Positions 45,830 through 55,168 of a stretch of 64,000 nt of DNA are shown here, in pieces. The DNA lies in contig NVUX02000006.1 in assembly GCA_002402045.2 (NCBI GenBank), forward strand, positions 113,095 through 177,094, written 5' to 3'. A program made the translations under genes and the position numbers. Position 1 is the stretch's first letter; the number at the start of each line of letters is the position of its first letter. The stretch is from Paracoccaceae bacterium (GTDB taxonomy: Bacteria; Pseudomonadota; Alphaproteobacteria; Rhodobacterales; Rhodobacteraceae). Below the pieces are notes generated by a model. That model had not been told where the DNA came from. It did no database searches and saw only the letters and a program-made list of their open reading frames with translations.

Positions 45830-48800
45830 ATGCGCGCCGATCCAAAATTCATTCACCTGCGTGTTCATTCCGCCTATTCATTGCTTGAAGGCGCGATCAT
45901 TGCCAAAAAACTGCCCGATATGTGTGTGGCTGCGGGCATGCCCGCCGTAGCGGTTGCCGATACCAACAACATGTTTGGCGCGCTTGAGTTCTCCGAATTT
46001 GCCAGCAATGCCGGTATTCAGCCCATTATCGCCTGCCAGTTCAGCCTCGCCTATGAGACCGCGACCCAGCCCGGAGAGAAATCTCCCGAGCCGCGCCCAA
46101 TTGTGCTGCTGGCGCAAAATGAGGCGGGCTGGAAGAACCTGCTCAAGCTTAACTCAGCGCTTTATATGGAGTGTGGCAATGCCGCGCCGCATATCACGCT
46201 GGCCCATCTTAAGGCGCATTCTGCGGGCCTTATCTGCCTTACCGGCGGCTCGCTTGGCCCCATCGGCCAGCTGCTGCAAGATAACCAAGCCACCAAAGCC
46301 ACCCTGTTGACCGAGCACCTCAAGGACCTATTTCCCAACCGTCTCTATATCGAAATTCAGCGCCACCCCTCTGATGACACCCGCCGCACCGAAGCCGAAG
46401 CCACCACCGAGCCGGGGTTCATTGAGCTGGCCTATGGGCTGGGCCTGCCGCTGGTTGCCACCAATGATGTGTATTTCCCGAAAAAGACAATGTATGAGGC
46501 GCATGACGCCCTGATTTGCATCTCAGACGGTGCTTATGTGGACCAGCAAGCGCCGCGCCGCCGCCTGACCCCTGAGCACTATTTCAAGTCGCAAGATGAA
46601 ATGTGCGCCCTTTTCAAAGACCTCCCCGAGGCGCTTGAAAACACCTTGGAAATTGCCCGCCGCTGCGCCTTTCGCGCCCGCACCCACCCACCGATTTTGC
46701 CCAAATTTGCCGATGACGAAGTGGACGCCTTGGCCAAGCTCAGCCGCGATGGCCTGAAAGCCCGCCTAGCCGTCATCCCCCATGCTGTCAGCGTGGAGGA
46801 ATACGAAGCCCGCCTCGAATTTGAGCTTAAAATCATTAACGGCATGGGCTTCCCCGGCTACTTCCTGATCGTGGCCGATTTCATTCAATGGGCCAAAGAC
46901 CAAGGCATTCCCGTCGGCCCCGGCCGTGGCTCGGGTGCGGGCAGCCTCGTGGCTTACGCCCTCACGATCACCGACCTTGACCCCCTGCGCTACGCCCTGC
47001 TTTTTGAGCGATTCCTGAACCCCGAGCGGGTATCCATGCCCGACTTCGATATCGACTTCTGCATGGACCGCCGCGAGGAGGTTATTACCTATGTGCAGGA
47101 GAAATATGGCCGAGACAAAGTGGCGCAAATCATCACCTTCGGGGCGCTGCTGTCCAAAGCTGCCGTGCGCGATGTGGGCCGTGTTTTGCAAATGCCATAC
47201 GGGCAGGTGGATAGGCTAAGTAAGCTTATTCCAGTTGAGGGCGTGAAACCCGTCAGCATAAAGCAAGCCCTGCAAGATGAGCCAAAACTCCGCGAGATGG
47301 CCGACAACGAGGAGGTCGTCGCGCGGCTGCTAAAATATGCCGAGCAGGTTGAGGGGCTGCTCCGCAATGCCTCTACCCACGCTGCGGGTGTGGTAATCGG
47401 GGACCGTCCATTGGACGAACTCGTCCCGCTCTATAAAGACCCGCGCTCAGATATGCCCGCCACCCAATTTAACATGAAATGGGTGGAGCCAGCGGGCCTC
47501 GTGAAGTTTGACTTCTTAGGCCTAAAAACCCTGACCGTTATTCAAAACGCGCTTAACCTGCTAAAGGACCGCGATATCGAGGTCGACATTGGCCTGATCC
47601 CGCTGGACGACGAGAAAACCTACGAGCTATACGCCAGCGCCAAAACCGTGGCCGTGTTTCAGGTGGAGAGCTCGGGCATGATGGACGCCCTGCGGCAAAT
47701 GAAGCCGACCTGTATTGAGGATATCGTGGCGCTCGTGGCGCTTTATCGCCCCGGCCCGATGGAGAATATCCCGAAATTCTGTAAGGTTAAGAATGGTGAG
47801 GAGGAGCGCGACCTGCTTCACCCCTCGATCGACCACCTGCTTGATGAAACTCAGGGCATCATCGTTTACCAAGAGCAAGTGATGCAGATCGCGCAGGAAA
47901 TGGCGGGCTATTCGCTTGGCGGTGCTGACTTGCTTCGCCGCGCCATGGGTAAAAAGATTGCCGAAGAAATGGCGAAAGAGCGGCCGAAATTCGAGAAAGG
48001 CGCGCTGGAAAACGGGGTGGACCGTAAGAAGGCCACGCAGGTTTTTGACCTTCTGGAAAAGTTCGCGAATTACGGCTTTAACAAATCCCACGCGGCGGCC
48101 TATGCGGTGGTTTCGTACCAAACCGCATGGCTGAAAGCCAACCATCCGGTTGAGTTCATGGCCGGTGTGATGAACTGTGATATCCACCTCACCGACAAGC
48201 TGCATGTTTATTTTCGCGAGGTCAAACGGCTCGATATCGAGATGATCCCGCCCTGCGTAAACCGCGGCGAAGCCAACTTTAGCGTGGCCAACGGCAAAAT
48301 CGCCTATGCCCTTGGCGGGCTGAAAAACGTGGGCGTGGAAGCCATGAAGCTGATCACGTCGGCGCGCCATGAGGACGGTCCTTTCAAAGACCTGTTTGAT
48401 TTCGCCCGCAGGGTTGATTTGAAGCGTATGGGCAAACGTCCGTTTGAGATGCTGGCGCGGGCTGGTGCCTTTGACCAGCTTGATTCAAACCGCAACAAAG
48501 TCTTGCTTTCCGTGGATGGCCTCGTCGCTTACTCCGCCGCCAATTTCGAGCAAAAGAACTCCTCACAAAACAGCCTGTTTGGCGATAGCGGTGAAGACCT
48601 GCCGCCGCCGCGCCTGCCCATGCCCGACGACTGGCTGCAAACCGAGCGCCTCACGCAAGAGCAAGCCGCCATCGGATTTTACCTTTCAGGCCACCCGCTG
48701 GATGATTATATTGGCCCCCTGAAGCGCCAACGCCCACCGGTTTACACGCTGGAAGAGCTGACCCAAAAAAGCCAAGGCGCTAAGGCTGTTGCCGCCAAAA

Positions 48801-49279
48801 TTGCCGGCACGGTTTCGGGCGTGCAGCGCCGTAAATCAGCGCGCGGCAACCAATATGCCTTTGTGCAATGCTCTGACCCGTCTGGGCTTTTTGAGGTCAC
48901 TGTGTTTTCTGACGTGCTGGAAAAAGCAGATGCCCTGCTAACCGTTGGCCAAAACATTGTACTTTCAGTGGAAGCCACAAATGAAGGCGACCAGCTAAAG
49001 CTGCTCGCGCGGGGCATAGTCGCCGTTGATAGCGCCATTGCCGGTGTGGCCGCAAAGGGCCTAAAAGTATTCGTCAACCAGCCCGAAGCCATGCCCAGTA
49101 TGGCGCGGATATTGGAGAACGATATAAAAGGCGCGCGTGGCCCGATTAACCTCATATTGAGCCACCCAGACCTTCCCGGAGATGTAAAAATTGCCTTGCC
49201 GGGCATTTTCCCGGTAAACCCACAAATGAAATCTGCGCTAAAAAGCGTGGAAGGCGTGGTTGAAGTGGAAGAGTTTTAA
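45830..49279 (+). CDS. dnaE: DNA polymerase III alpha subunit DnaE
   Basis: Replicative polymerase, 1,149 residues from ATG 45830 (E. coli 1,160). N-terminal PHP domain begins FIHLRVHSAYSLLEGAI; catalytic aspartates are in MPDFDIDFCMDRREEV and VKFDFLGLKTL; the beta-clamp and fingers regions include YFLIVADFIQWAKDQGI and GPGRGSGAGSLVAYAL. C-terminal OB-fold is at about ISGTV-type text near residue 1000. The frame extends upstream to 45734, but homology starts at MRADPKFIHL. Length and PHP domain mark the main replicative form, not the error-prone DnaE2. Confidence 0.96.
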   Translation: MRADPKFIHLRVHSAYSLLEGAIIAKKLPDMCVAAGMPAVAVADTNNMFGALEFSEFASNAGIQPIIACQFSLAYETATQPGEKSPEPRPIVLLAQNEAGWKNLLKLNSALYMECGNAAPHITLAHLKAHSAGLICLTGGSLGPIGQLLQDNQATKATLLTEHLKDLFPNRLYIEIQRHPSDDTRRTEAEATTEPGFIELAYGLGLPLVATNDVYFPKKTMYEAHDALICISDGAYVDQQAPRRRLTPEHYFKSQDEMCALFKDLPEALENTLEIARRCAFRARTHPPILPKFADDEVDALAKLSRDGLKARLAVIPHAVSVEEYEARLEFELKIINGMGFPGYFLIVADFIQWAKDQGIPVGPGRGSGAGSLVAYALTITDLDPLRYALLFERFLNPERVSMPDFDIDFCMDRREEVITYVQEKYGRDKVAQIITFGALLSKAAVRDVGRVLQMPYGQVDRLSKLIPVEGVKPVSIKQALQDEPKLREMADNEEVVARLLKYAEQVEGLLRNASTHAAGVVIGDRPLDELVPLYKDPRSDMPATQFNMKWVEPAGLVKFDFLGLKTLTVIQNALNLLKDRDIEVDIGLIPLDDEKTYELYASAKTVAVFQVESSGMMDALRQMKPTCIEDIVALVALYRPGPMENIPKFCKVKNGEEERDLLHPSIDHLLDETQGIIVYQEQVMQIAQEMAGYSLGGADLLRRAMGKKIAEEMAKERPKFEKGALENGVDRKKATQVFDLLEKFANYGFNKSHAAAYAVVSYQTAWLKANHPVEFMAGVMNCDIHLTDKLHVYFREVKRLDIEMIPPCVNRGEANFSVANGKIAYALGGLKNVGVEAMKLITSARHEDGPFKDLFDFARRVDLKRMGKRPFEMLARAGAFDQLDSNRNKVLLSVDGLVAYSAANFEQKNSSQNSLFGDSGEDLPPPRLPMPDDWLQTERLTQEQAAIGFYLSGHPLDDYIGPLKRQRPPVYTLEELTQKSQGAKAVAAKIAGTVSGVQRRKSARGNQYAFVQCSDPSGLFEVTVFSDVLEKADALLTVGQNIVLSVEATNEGDQLKLLARGIVAVDSAIAGVAAKGLKVFVNQPEAMPSMARILENDIKGARGPINLILSHPDLPGDVKIALPGIFPVNPQMKSALKSVEGVVEVEEF

Positions 49280-49303
49280 CCTGCGTATCTCATGATGGCG
49301 GCG

Positions 49304-50386
49304 CTAACCTTTCGGCAAAGCCCGCCGATCAAAAGACACCGACTTCACCAGCGCAAATACAGAATCCCCGACCACAATCTCCAGCTCCGCCACCGAAGCC
49401 CGCGTTATCCGCGCTCTCAGCTGCTGCCCGCCGCCAATGTCCAGCAGCAATTCCGCAAAAGCTGTCTCGGCCTCTTGCTCCAGTTCCAGAATTTGGCCAC
49501 GCAGCACATTGCGAATGCTCAGCCCCTCGGGCCGCCGCAGCGCAATCGCAACATCCCGCGCGCGGATGCGTAAGCGCAATTCCGCACCGATTTTCACCAC
49601 CGAAGCCGGCATGCTAAGGGCCTGCCCCGCGACCAACATTTCCGTGAGCCTAAAGCGCTCGTTTTGCGCTATCACCACGGCCCGCACCACGCTGCCCGCC
49701 TCAAATTTCCCGCTGGCCTCGGCAATATCCAGCCGCGCCAATGTTTCTGCCACGCCCCCCCCTGCCAGCACCTGCCCATTAGCCAGCACCACCATGCGGT
49801 CGGCCAGTCGAGTGACCTCCTCAACCGAGTGGGTCACATAAATCACCGGCAGGCCAAAAGCCTCTGGCAGGCGCGCAATATAGGGCAACAGGCGGGTTTT
49901 TCGAGCATGGTCAAGTGCTGCGAGCGGTTCGTCCATGAGCAAGAGCCGCGGTTCCGACAGCAAGGTTCGACCTATCGCAACGCGTTGTTTTTCCCCTCCG
50001 GAAAGGGCTGTTACCTGTCGCGAAAGCAAGGGCTGCAAATCAAGCGTTTTCACCACGGTGTCAAAGGCCTTCGAGCCACTTCGTTTGGCGGCAAAGCGCA
50101 GGTTTCCGGCCACATCAAGATGCGTAAAAAGCCGCGAGTCCTGAAACACATAGCCAACGCCGCGCTTTGCTGTTTCCACAAAGCGCCCCCTGCCCTGCCA
50201 TGGCTCATCATTAAAAGAAACCTGCCCCTCAGCTCCATCTTCAAGCCCGGCAATCACCCGCAGCAGCAATGATTTTCCGGCGCCCGAAGCCCCAAAAAGC
50301 GCCGTAATGCCGCCCAGCTCAAACGCGTGCGCCACCTCAAGGGAAAACCCCTTCAGCGCCAGCTTTATATCTACCGACAGACCCAT
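49304..50386 (-). CDS. modC: Molybdate ABC transporter ATP-binding protein ModC
   Basis: 360 residues. ABC core: LFGASGAGKSLLLRVIAGL (Walker A), LSGGEKQRVAIGRTLLSEP (signature), LLLMDEPLAALDHARK (Walker B), VIYVTHSVEEV (switch histidine). Residues from about 285 form a TOBE/Mop domain that binds molybdate. The start overlaps the modB stop (TGATG). It converges with dnaE. Confidence 0.95.
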   Translation of the reverse strand: MGLSVDIKLALKGFSLEVAHAFELGGITALFGASGAGKSLLLRVIAGLEDGAEGQVSFNDEPWQGRGRFVETAKRGVGYVFQDSRLFTHLDVAGNLRFAAKRSGSKAFDTVVKTLDLQPLLSRQVTALSGGEKQRVAIGRTLLSEPRLLLMDEPLAALDHARKTRLLPYIARLPEAFGLPVIYVTHSVEEVTRLADRMVVLANGQVLAGGGVAETLARLDIAEASGKFEAGSVVRAVVIAQNERFRLTEMLVAGQALSMPASVVKIGAELRLRIRARDVAIALRRPEGLSIRNVLRGQILELEQEAETAFAELLLDIGGGQQLRARITRASVAELEIVVGDSVFALVKSVSFDRRALPKG

Positions 50387-51063
50387 CAGCCCACCCGCAC
50401 AGGCGCGCGGCGGTTAAGCGTATAAACCAGCAGCAGCACCGTAAACGAAAACACAAGCAGGATGGCCGAAAGCGCGTGGGCTTGGGCATAATCAAGCACC
50501 TCAACCTGCTCATAAATCGCAATAGAGATCACACGCGTTTGCCCCGGAATATTTCCTCCCACCATTAAAACTACACCAAATTCACCTATCGTATGGGCAA
50601 AGCTCAGCACAATCCCCGTGAGGAACCCCCGCCGCGCCATAGGCACGGCTACGCTAAAAAACGCATCCAGCCGGCTGGCCCGCAAACTCGCGGCGGCCTC
50701 CATCGGGCCACGCCCCACGGCCTCAAAAGCAGTTTGCAACGGCTGCACCATAAAGGGCAGCGAGTATAGCGCCGAAGCCAACACAAGGCCGGAAAAGGAA
50801 AATGTCAGCGTCTCGCCGGTGGCATCTCGCCACAGCCCACCGATGGTCGAATTGGGATTAAACAGAATTAAGAAATAGAACCCCAAAACGGTGGGGGGCA
50901 GCACCAATGGCATGGCCGTAAGCGCCTCTATAAATGGGCGCATGCGCGCGCGGGTGGTGGCCAGCCACCATGCCAGCGGCGTACCGACTATGAGAAGGAG
51001 CACGGTGGTAACCCCGGCAAGCTGCACCGAAAGCCAAAGAGGGGCAAGATCTGGCCAGCTCAT
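50386..51063 (-). CDS. modB: Molybdate ABC transporter permease ModB
   Basis: 225-residue integral membrane permease with about five helices. Family blocks: PLWLSVQLAGVTTVLLL, ALTAMPLVLPPTVLGFYFL, and the EAA-type coupling loop EAAASLRASRLDAFFSVAVPMARRGF. GEFGVVLMVGGNIPGQTRVISIAIYEQVE is characteristic of ModB. Four-base ATGA overlap with modA. Confidence 0.95.
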   Translation of the reverse strand: MSWPDLAPLWLSVQLAGVTTVLLLIVGTPLAWWLATTRARMRPFIEALTAMPLVLPPTVLGFYFLILFNPNSTIGGLWRDATGETLTFSFSGLVLASALYSLPFMVQPLQTAFEAVGRGPMEAAASLRASRLDAFFSVAVPMARRGFLTGIVLSFAHTIGEFGVVLMVGGNIPGQTRVISIAIYEQVEVLDYAQAHALSAILLVFSFTVLLLVYTLNRRAPVRVG

Positions 51064-51770
51064 AGCGCGCCATATCCGGCAGCGCGAATGCTGGCTTGCG
51101 CTGCATTTGTTTCGAGATACGCAACAAATGCAGCCGCCGCCGGGTTTTCTCGTAGCAAAACAGCGTCTTGCAATATCGGCGCATACAATCCCTCAGGCAC
51201 CGCCCAAAACCCTTCTTGCGCATAAGATTGCGCCACCAGCCCCAGCTCAGCATTTCCCGAGGCGACCAAGGCATAGGCTTGCCCCACATTTTGCCCCATC
51301 ACAATGCGCGCACGAAGCCCCTCCCAAAGGCCCAGAGCTTGAAGCGCCTGCTTTGCTGCCAGCCCAAAAGGTGCAAGCGCCGGATTGGCAATAGCAAGAT
51401 GGTTGAAATCACCTTGTAAACTGACCTCCATGGCCGTGCCTTCTGTTTTTATAAGGGCGAGCAGGCCGCGCGCATAGGTGATGTGTCGCAGGCTTAGCCC
51501 AGCTTGTGCCAGCAGGGCCGGCCGCGCTTGATCTGCCGCCAAAAAAGCATCATACGGTGCACCATTGATGATTTGCCCGTAAAGCTGGCCCGTAGAGCCG
51601 CTGGAAAGCGTAATAGAATAGCCTGTTTCTGCGGTAAATTCGGGGAGAAGCCTCTCTGCTGTTTTGGCAAAATTCGCCGCAACCGCCACCAGTGCACTCC
51701 CCGTTGCTGCCCGCAAAGGCGATGCCGCCGCCGCGCTCATGGTTGCTATGATAAATTGACGACGGTCCAT
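51060..51770 (-). CDS. modA: Molybdate-binding periplasmic protein ModA
   Basis: 236 residues. A short twin-arginine-like or Sec leader (DRRQFIIATMSAAAASPLRAA) leads to the ModA domain: VAVAANFAKTAERLLPEF, ITLSSGSTGQLYGQIINGAPYD and the FLAADQARPALL segment, with serine oxyanion ligands in SSGSTG. It delivers molybdate to ModBC. ModABC would supply Mo for nitrate reductase and xanthine dehydrogenase. No ModE gene is in the window. Confidence 0.95.
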   Translation of the reverse strand: MDRRQFIIATMSAAAASPLRAATGSALVAVAANFAKTAERLLPEFTAETGYSITLSSGSTGQLYGQIINGAPYDAFLAADQARPALLAQAGLSLRHITYARGLLALIKTEGTAMEVSLQGDFNHLAIANPALAPFGLAAKQALQALGLWEGLRARIVMGQNVGQAYALVASGNAELGLVAQSYAQEGFWAVPEGLYAPILQDAVLLRENPAAAAFVAYLETNAAQASIRAAGYGAL

Positions 51771-51843
51771 CGGTTCGGCTCCCTAATCACACCATGGTAA
51801 CGAAGCTTTGCGCCCCCTGCAAACGGGAAATGAACCGGGCGAT

Positions 51844-52728
51844 TTAATCAGCCAGAAGCATCAGCAGCGCCACAATCACAGCCGCAATGCCAGCCATAAT
51901 AGCCGCCGAGATCATCGGCCCCCCGAGTGCAATTTCCCAGGCAATCACCCAAGCGGGCACAAGGTATGTGTAGGCCATAACCTTGGCGGCTTTTAGGTGC
52001 ATCGCAGCATATTGCAGCAGGAAAAACGTGGTCGCGGAGGCAAAAATGGTAATATAGGCGAGGGTTATCCAGACGATCGGTGGCAGGCTGGTAAAGTCTG
52101 TTTCCAATAGGCTTTCTGCGCCATAAATGCTTAGTAATATGAAACCCGCCACCATCATCCCGAGCGTAAATACCAAAGGTTTTTCGCCTCTATTAAGCAG
52201 CTTTATCAACGGAGTATAGAGCGCGTGTGCCACCACCCCGATAAAAAATATCATCTCGCCCCGGCCAATTTGAAAGACAATAATCGCGTCTACATCACCG
52301 CGAAAGATCACCCAAACTGCCCCGCCAGCCGCAAGTATCAGCGCGGCGGCCATCCTCGGGGTTGTAACTTGGCGCAGCAAAAGCCAGCCAAAGCCCGCCG
52401 ACAGCACCGGCGTGAGCGTAAAAACCGCGCTGGCAGAAACTGGCGCAGCAGTTTTTAGCCCTTCAAACATGGTTACAAAATAAACAGCAAATAGCCCGCC
52501 GAGCACCAAATATCGCCACGGTGCTGAAATATCTCGCCTCTTAATGCCCGGACCAACGAAAACGATTGTGCCAATAATCAAGGATGCCAGCATAAACCGC
52601 ACCGCATTGAGCGCGGCGGGGTCGATCAGATTTGCCGCCCGCGCCCCGAGCGCAAACGAGCCGGCCACCAGCGCTGAAAACAGCAGCATCGCTAAATGCC
52701 CGCGCACCGTAGGGCTTTGAAAATTCAC
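51844..52728 (-). CDS. DMT-superfamily (EamA) transporter
   Basis: 294 residues with about ten hydrophobic helices in two EamA repeats (FALGARAANLIDPAALNAVRF; then VVAHALYTPLIKLLNRGE). Likely an exporter of amino acids or metabolites; substrate unknown. The GTG at 52728 sits 1 nt after the preceding TAA and is the natural coupled start; an in-frame extension to 52812 lies inside the upstream gene and is not needed. It may share the argH-lysA transcript. Confidence 0.86.
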   Translation of the reverse strand: MNFQSPTVRGHLAMLLFSALVAGSFALGARAANLIDPAALNAVRFMLASLIIGTIVFVGPGIKRRDISAPWRYLVLGGLFAVYFVTMFEGLKTAAPVSASAVFTLTPVLSAGFGWLLLRQVTTPRMAAALILAAGGAVWVIFRGDVDAIIVFQIGRGEMIFFIGVVAHALYTPLIKLLNRGEKPLVFTLGMMVAGFILLSIYGAESLLETDFTSLPPIVWITLAYITIFASATTFFLLQYAAMHLKAAKVMAYTYLVPAWVIAWEIALGGPMISAAIMAGIAAVIVALLMLLAD

Positions 52729-52729
52729 A

Positions 52730-55159
52730 TTAAAACCTATCAAGCAAGCGGTTGAGGTAGTCGAGCTCTTCGGTTGGCCGCTGGGCGTCCCCCGAGCGTC
52801 GCCGAATTTCATCGAGCAGTTCTCGCGCGCGGTCTGACGCGTTTTGGTCCGGTATGGCCGTATCTCCGTCGGCCCGGCCTCTATTCCCTATTGGCCGCCC
52901 CAGCGGGTCACGCTCAGCGGTCACTTCGCCATCTTGGCCAGAGCGCCCTGCTTGCTCACGGTTTTCCATATCGCGCAGGGTTTGTCGCATGTTTTCCATC
53001 GCTTGCGCTTGCGCATCAAAAGCGCCCGAAAAGTCGCCGTCCTCTAGCCTGTCCCGCGCATCACCCATGTTGCGACCGGCCTCCTCCAGCGCCTCGCCAC
53101 CCGCGCCATCCTCTTGCATTTGCTCAACAAATTCGCGCAGTTGTTCTTGTCGCTCGGCCAAAGACTGCCCCTCTTCGTTGCCTTCATTTTGCTGGTTAAA
53201 TTGCTCCTGAAGCTGCTGAAACGCCTCATCAGAAAGCTGTTGCTGCTCCTGCAATCCATCTTGCATTTGTTGCTGCTCAGAGTTTTGTTGCGGCTGCCCA
53301 TTGCCAGATCCTTGCACCATTTGCATGTTGTCCATGAAGTTTTGCAGCTCTTCTAGCAGTTGCTGCGCCTCTTCCGTTTGGCCATTTTCTGAAAGCTCCT
53401 GGATACGGTCCAGCATTTCCTGAAGCTGATCCGCCGTTATGGTCTGGGTCTCGCCCTGCGCTTGTTGCTGGTTTGGGTCGGCATTCTGCGCCAACTCGTT
53501 CATATAATCGCGCGTGGCATCGCGTAATTCGTCCATCAGGTCTGCAATTTCATCTTTGTTGGCCCCGTTTTCCAGCGCTTGCGAAAGCCGTTCCTGCGCG
53601 CGCCGTAGCCGCGCTTCCGCCCCGCTCAGGTCACCGTTTTCAATCTGTAGCGCAATCCTCCAGAGCAGCTCTTCAAGCTCGGCGCGCTCCTTGCCAGAAA
53701 GCCCGTCTTCCATCTGATAGCCCATCCGCCTGATAGCACTGCGGAGCAATAAATATGTGGAAGCATTGGGAAAAAGACCGTCTTCTGGCTGATAGCTGAT
53801 CGCCCGCAGCACCTGCGATATCCGCAAATCATTCTCGGGAGACCACATCATATCGCGCCGTTGCTCCACCACGGCTCCCGCCAGTTGATCAAAGAAACTC
53901 AGCGCCGGAAGCGAGTCAGTTTCCAGCTCGACACTGGCCACCTGCCCCGCACCATCGGTCACCTCAAGCGTGATTGTCACCGGTAGATGCGCCCACATTT
54001 CTTTTGAAAAATCAGCCAGTAGGGTTTCTTTAATATCCGTCAGATCCTGCGTAAAAGGCAATGGAAGATCACCGGTAAAATCGGCAGGCAGCGCCACGGG
54101 GTTAGCGGCCAACCCAAAAACACGTTGAACCTGCGCAAGATCCGGGCGGATAATATATTGCGTCGAAACAATGCCATAATCATCCGTGGCCGCATATTCT
54201 ATTGAAAGCTCCCCTTCGCGGGATTTGCTGATTCCATCAGGAACGCTAAGCGTTGGTGGGGCATCCGCAATCACTACAATTTGCCATTTACCGAGCGATT
54301 TTTCGCCGTCCAAAACCTCGACAAGCCCGTTATGCAACACCGTAAAGCGCCCATCCCGTGCTGGCGCACCGTCCTCGTAGGCGGTCAGCATTGCAGCCTC
54401 CCCGCTCACCGCTTCGGTAAGCGAAAACGCGCCGTCACCATAGGTCCGCAATGTTATTTCACTGCCAACAGGCAGTTCAACCCGCCCGCCATCTTCCAGC
54501 TCGGTGAGATAAACCGCTGGTTTTCCGGTATAGGCTGGCGGGGTTGCCCACGCCTCTATTGCCACGCTTGGGCCAGCGGCCGAAGCCCCGCCACCAATGG
54601 TGGCTTGCAGGGTTTCCACCCCGAATTTAGGCGCAAATAAGAGCGCAGTAATCACACCGGTCAATGCAAGAAGCCTAAGGCCGAAGCCATCTTTTTTTGC
54701 CAATTCTGGCGCGGGAAAAGGGGCGCGGGCGGCTTTGGCCTCTGTCTTCATTGTGTTGATATGAGCGGCCCATAGATCTCGCGAAAACGGGTCTTTGCTG
54801 TTAATCGCGGGGCTATCTTGCAGGCTCGCAATCGGGCGGCTTTCCAAATTTTCATCAAGTTTTTCAAGTGCTTGCTGTCGTTTTGGCCATGAAAACAACC
54901 GCGCCCCAAAATAAAGCAGCCCCAAGCCAACCACCGCGACTAAACCAGTAGCCCCCATCGCCCATCCTGCTGGCAGGCCGCCCAAGGCGCCAAAAGCCAG
55001 CGCGGCATAGGCAAAGCCCAAAAACGTGAACAATGGCCAAAATGCGCGCAGGGTATTTTCCAGCAACAAGCTGAGGGTAGCAAGCGTAATGCGCCCACGC
55101 AAAAAGCCGAGCAACTTGCGCCGCCGGTTGGCCTCGGTAAATGTAATGCGTGGCGCCAT
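52730..55159 (-). CDS. TIGR02302 / DUF4175 family protein, membrane-anchored with Q/E-rich region
   Basis: 809-residue alphaproteobacterial protein of unknown function. Two N-terminal hydrophobic segments (about 40-60 and 68-90) and a third near 170-188 anchor it; the central part looks like beta domains (EAWATPPAYTGKPAVYL; PPTLSVPDGISKS). From about 500 the sequence is helical and low-complexity, rich in glutamine, glutamate and asparagine (QQQLSDEAFQQLQEQFNQQN), typical of the family. It follows lysA by 9 nt, the usual alphaproteobacterial neighbourhood. Confidence 0.9.
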   Translation of the reverse strand: MAPRITFTEANRRRKLLGFLRGRITLATLSLLLENTLRAFWPLFTFLGFAYAALAFGALGGLPAGWAMGATGLVAVVGLGLLYFGARLFSWPKRQQALEKLDENLESRPIASLQDSPAINSKDPFSRDLWAAHINTMKTEAKAARAPFPAPELAKKDGFGLRLLALTGVITALLFAPKFGVETLQATIGGGASAAGPSVAIEAWATPPAYTGKPAVYLTELEDGGRVELPVGSEITLRTYGDGAFSLTEAVSGEAAMLTAYEDGAPARDGRFTVLHNGLVEVLDGEKSLGKWQIVVIADAPPTLSVPDGISKSREGELSIEYAATDDYGIVSTQYIIRPDLAQVQRVFGLAANPVALPADFTGDLPLPFTQDLTDIKETLLADFSKEMWAHLPVTITLEVTDGAGQVASVELETDSLPALSFFDQLAGAVVEQRRDMMWSPENDLRISQVLRAISYQPEDGLFPNASTYLLLRSAIRRMGYQMEDGLSGKERAELEELLWRIALQIENGDLSGAEARLRRAQERLSQALENGANKDEIADLMDELRDATRDYMNELAQNADPNQQQAQGETQTITADQLQEMLDRIQELSENGQTEEAQQLLEELQNFMDNMQMVQGSGNGQPQQNSEQQQMQDGLQEQQQLSDEAFQQLQEQFNQQNEGNEEGQSLAERQEQLREFVEQMQEDGAGGEALEEAGRNMGDARDRLEDGDFSGAFDAQAQAMENMRQTLRDMENREQAGRSGQDGEVTAERDPLGRPIGNRGRADGDTAIPDQNASDRARELLDEIRRRSGDAQRPTEELDYLNRLLDRF

Positions 55160-55168
55160 TTCAGACCT

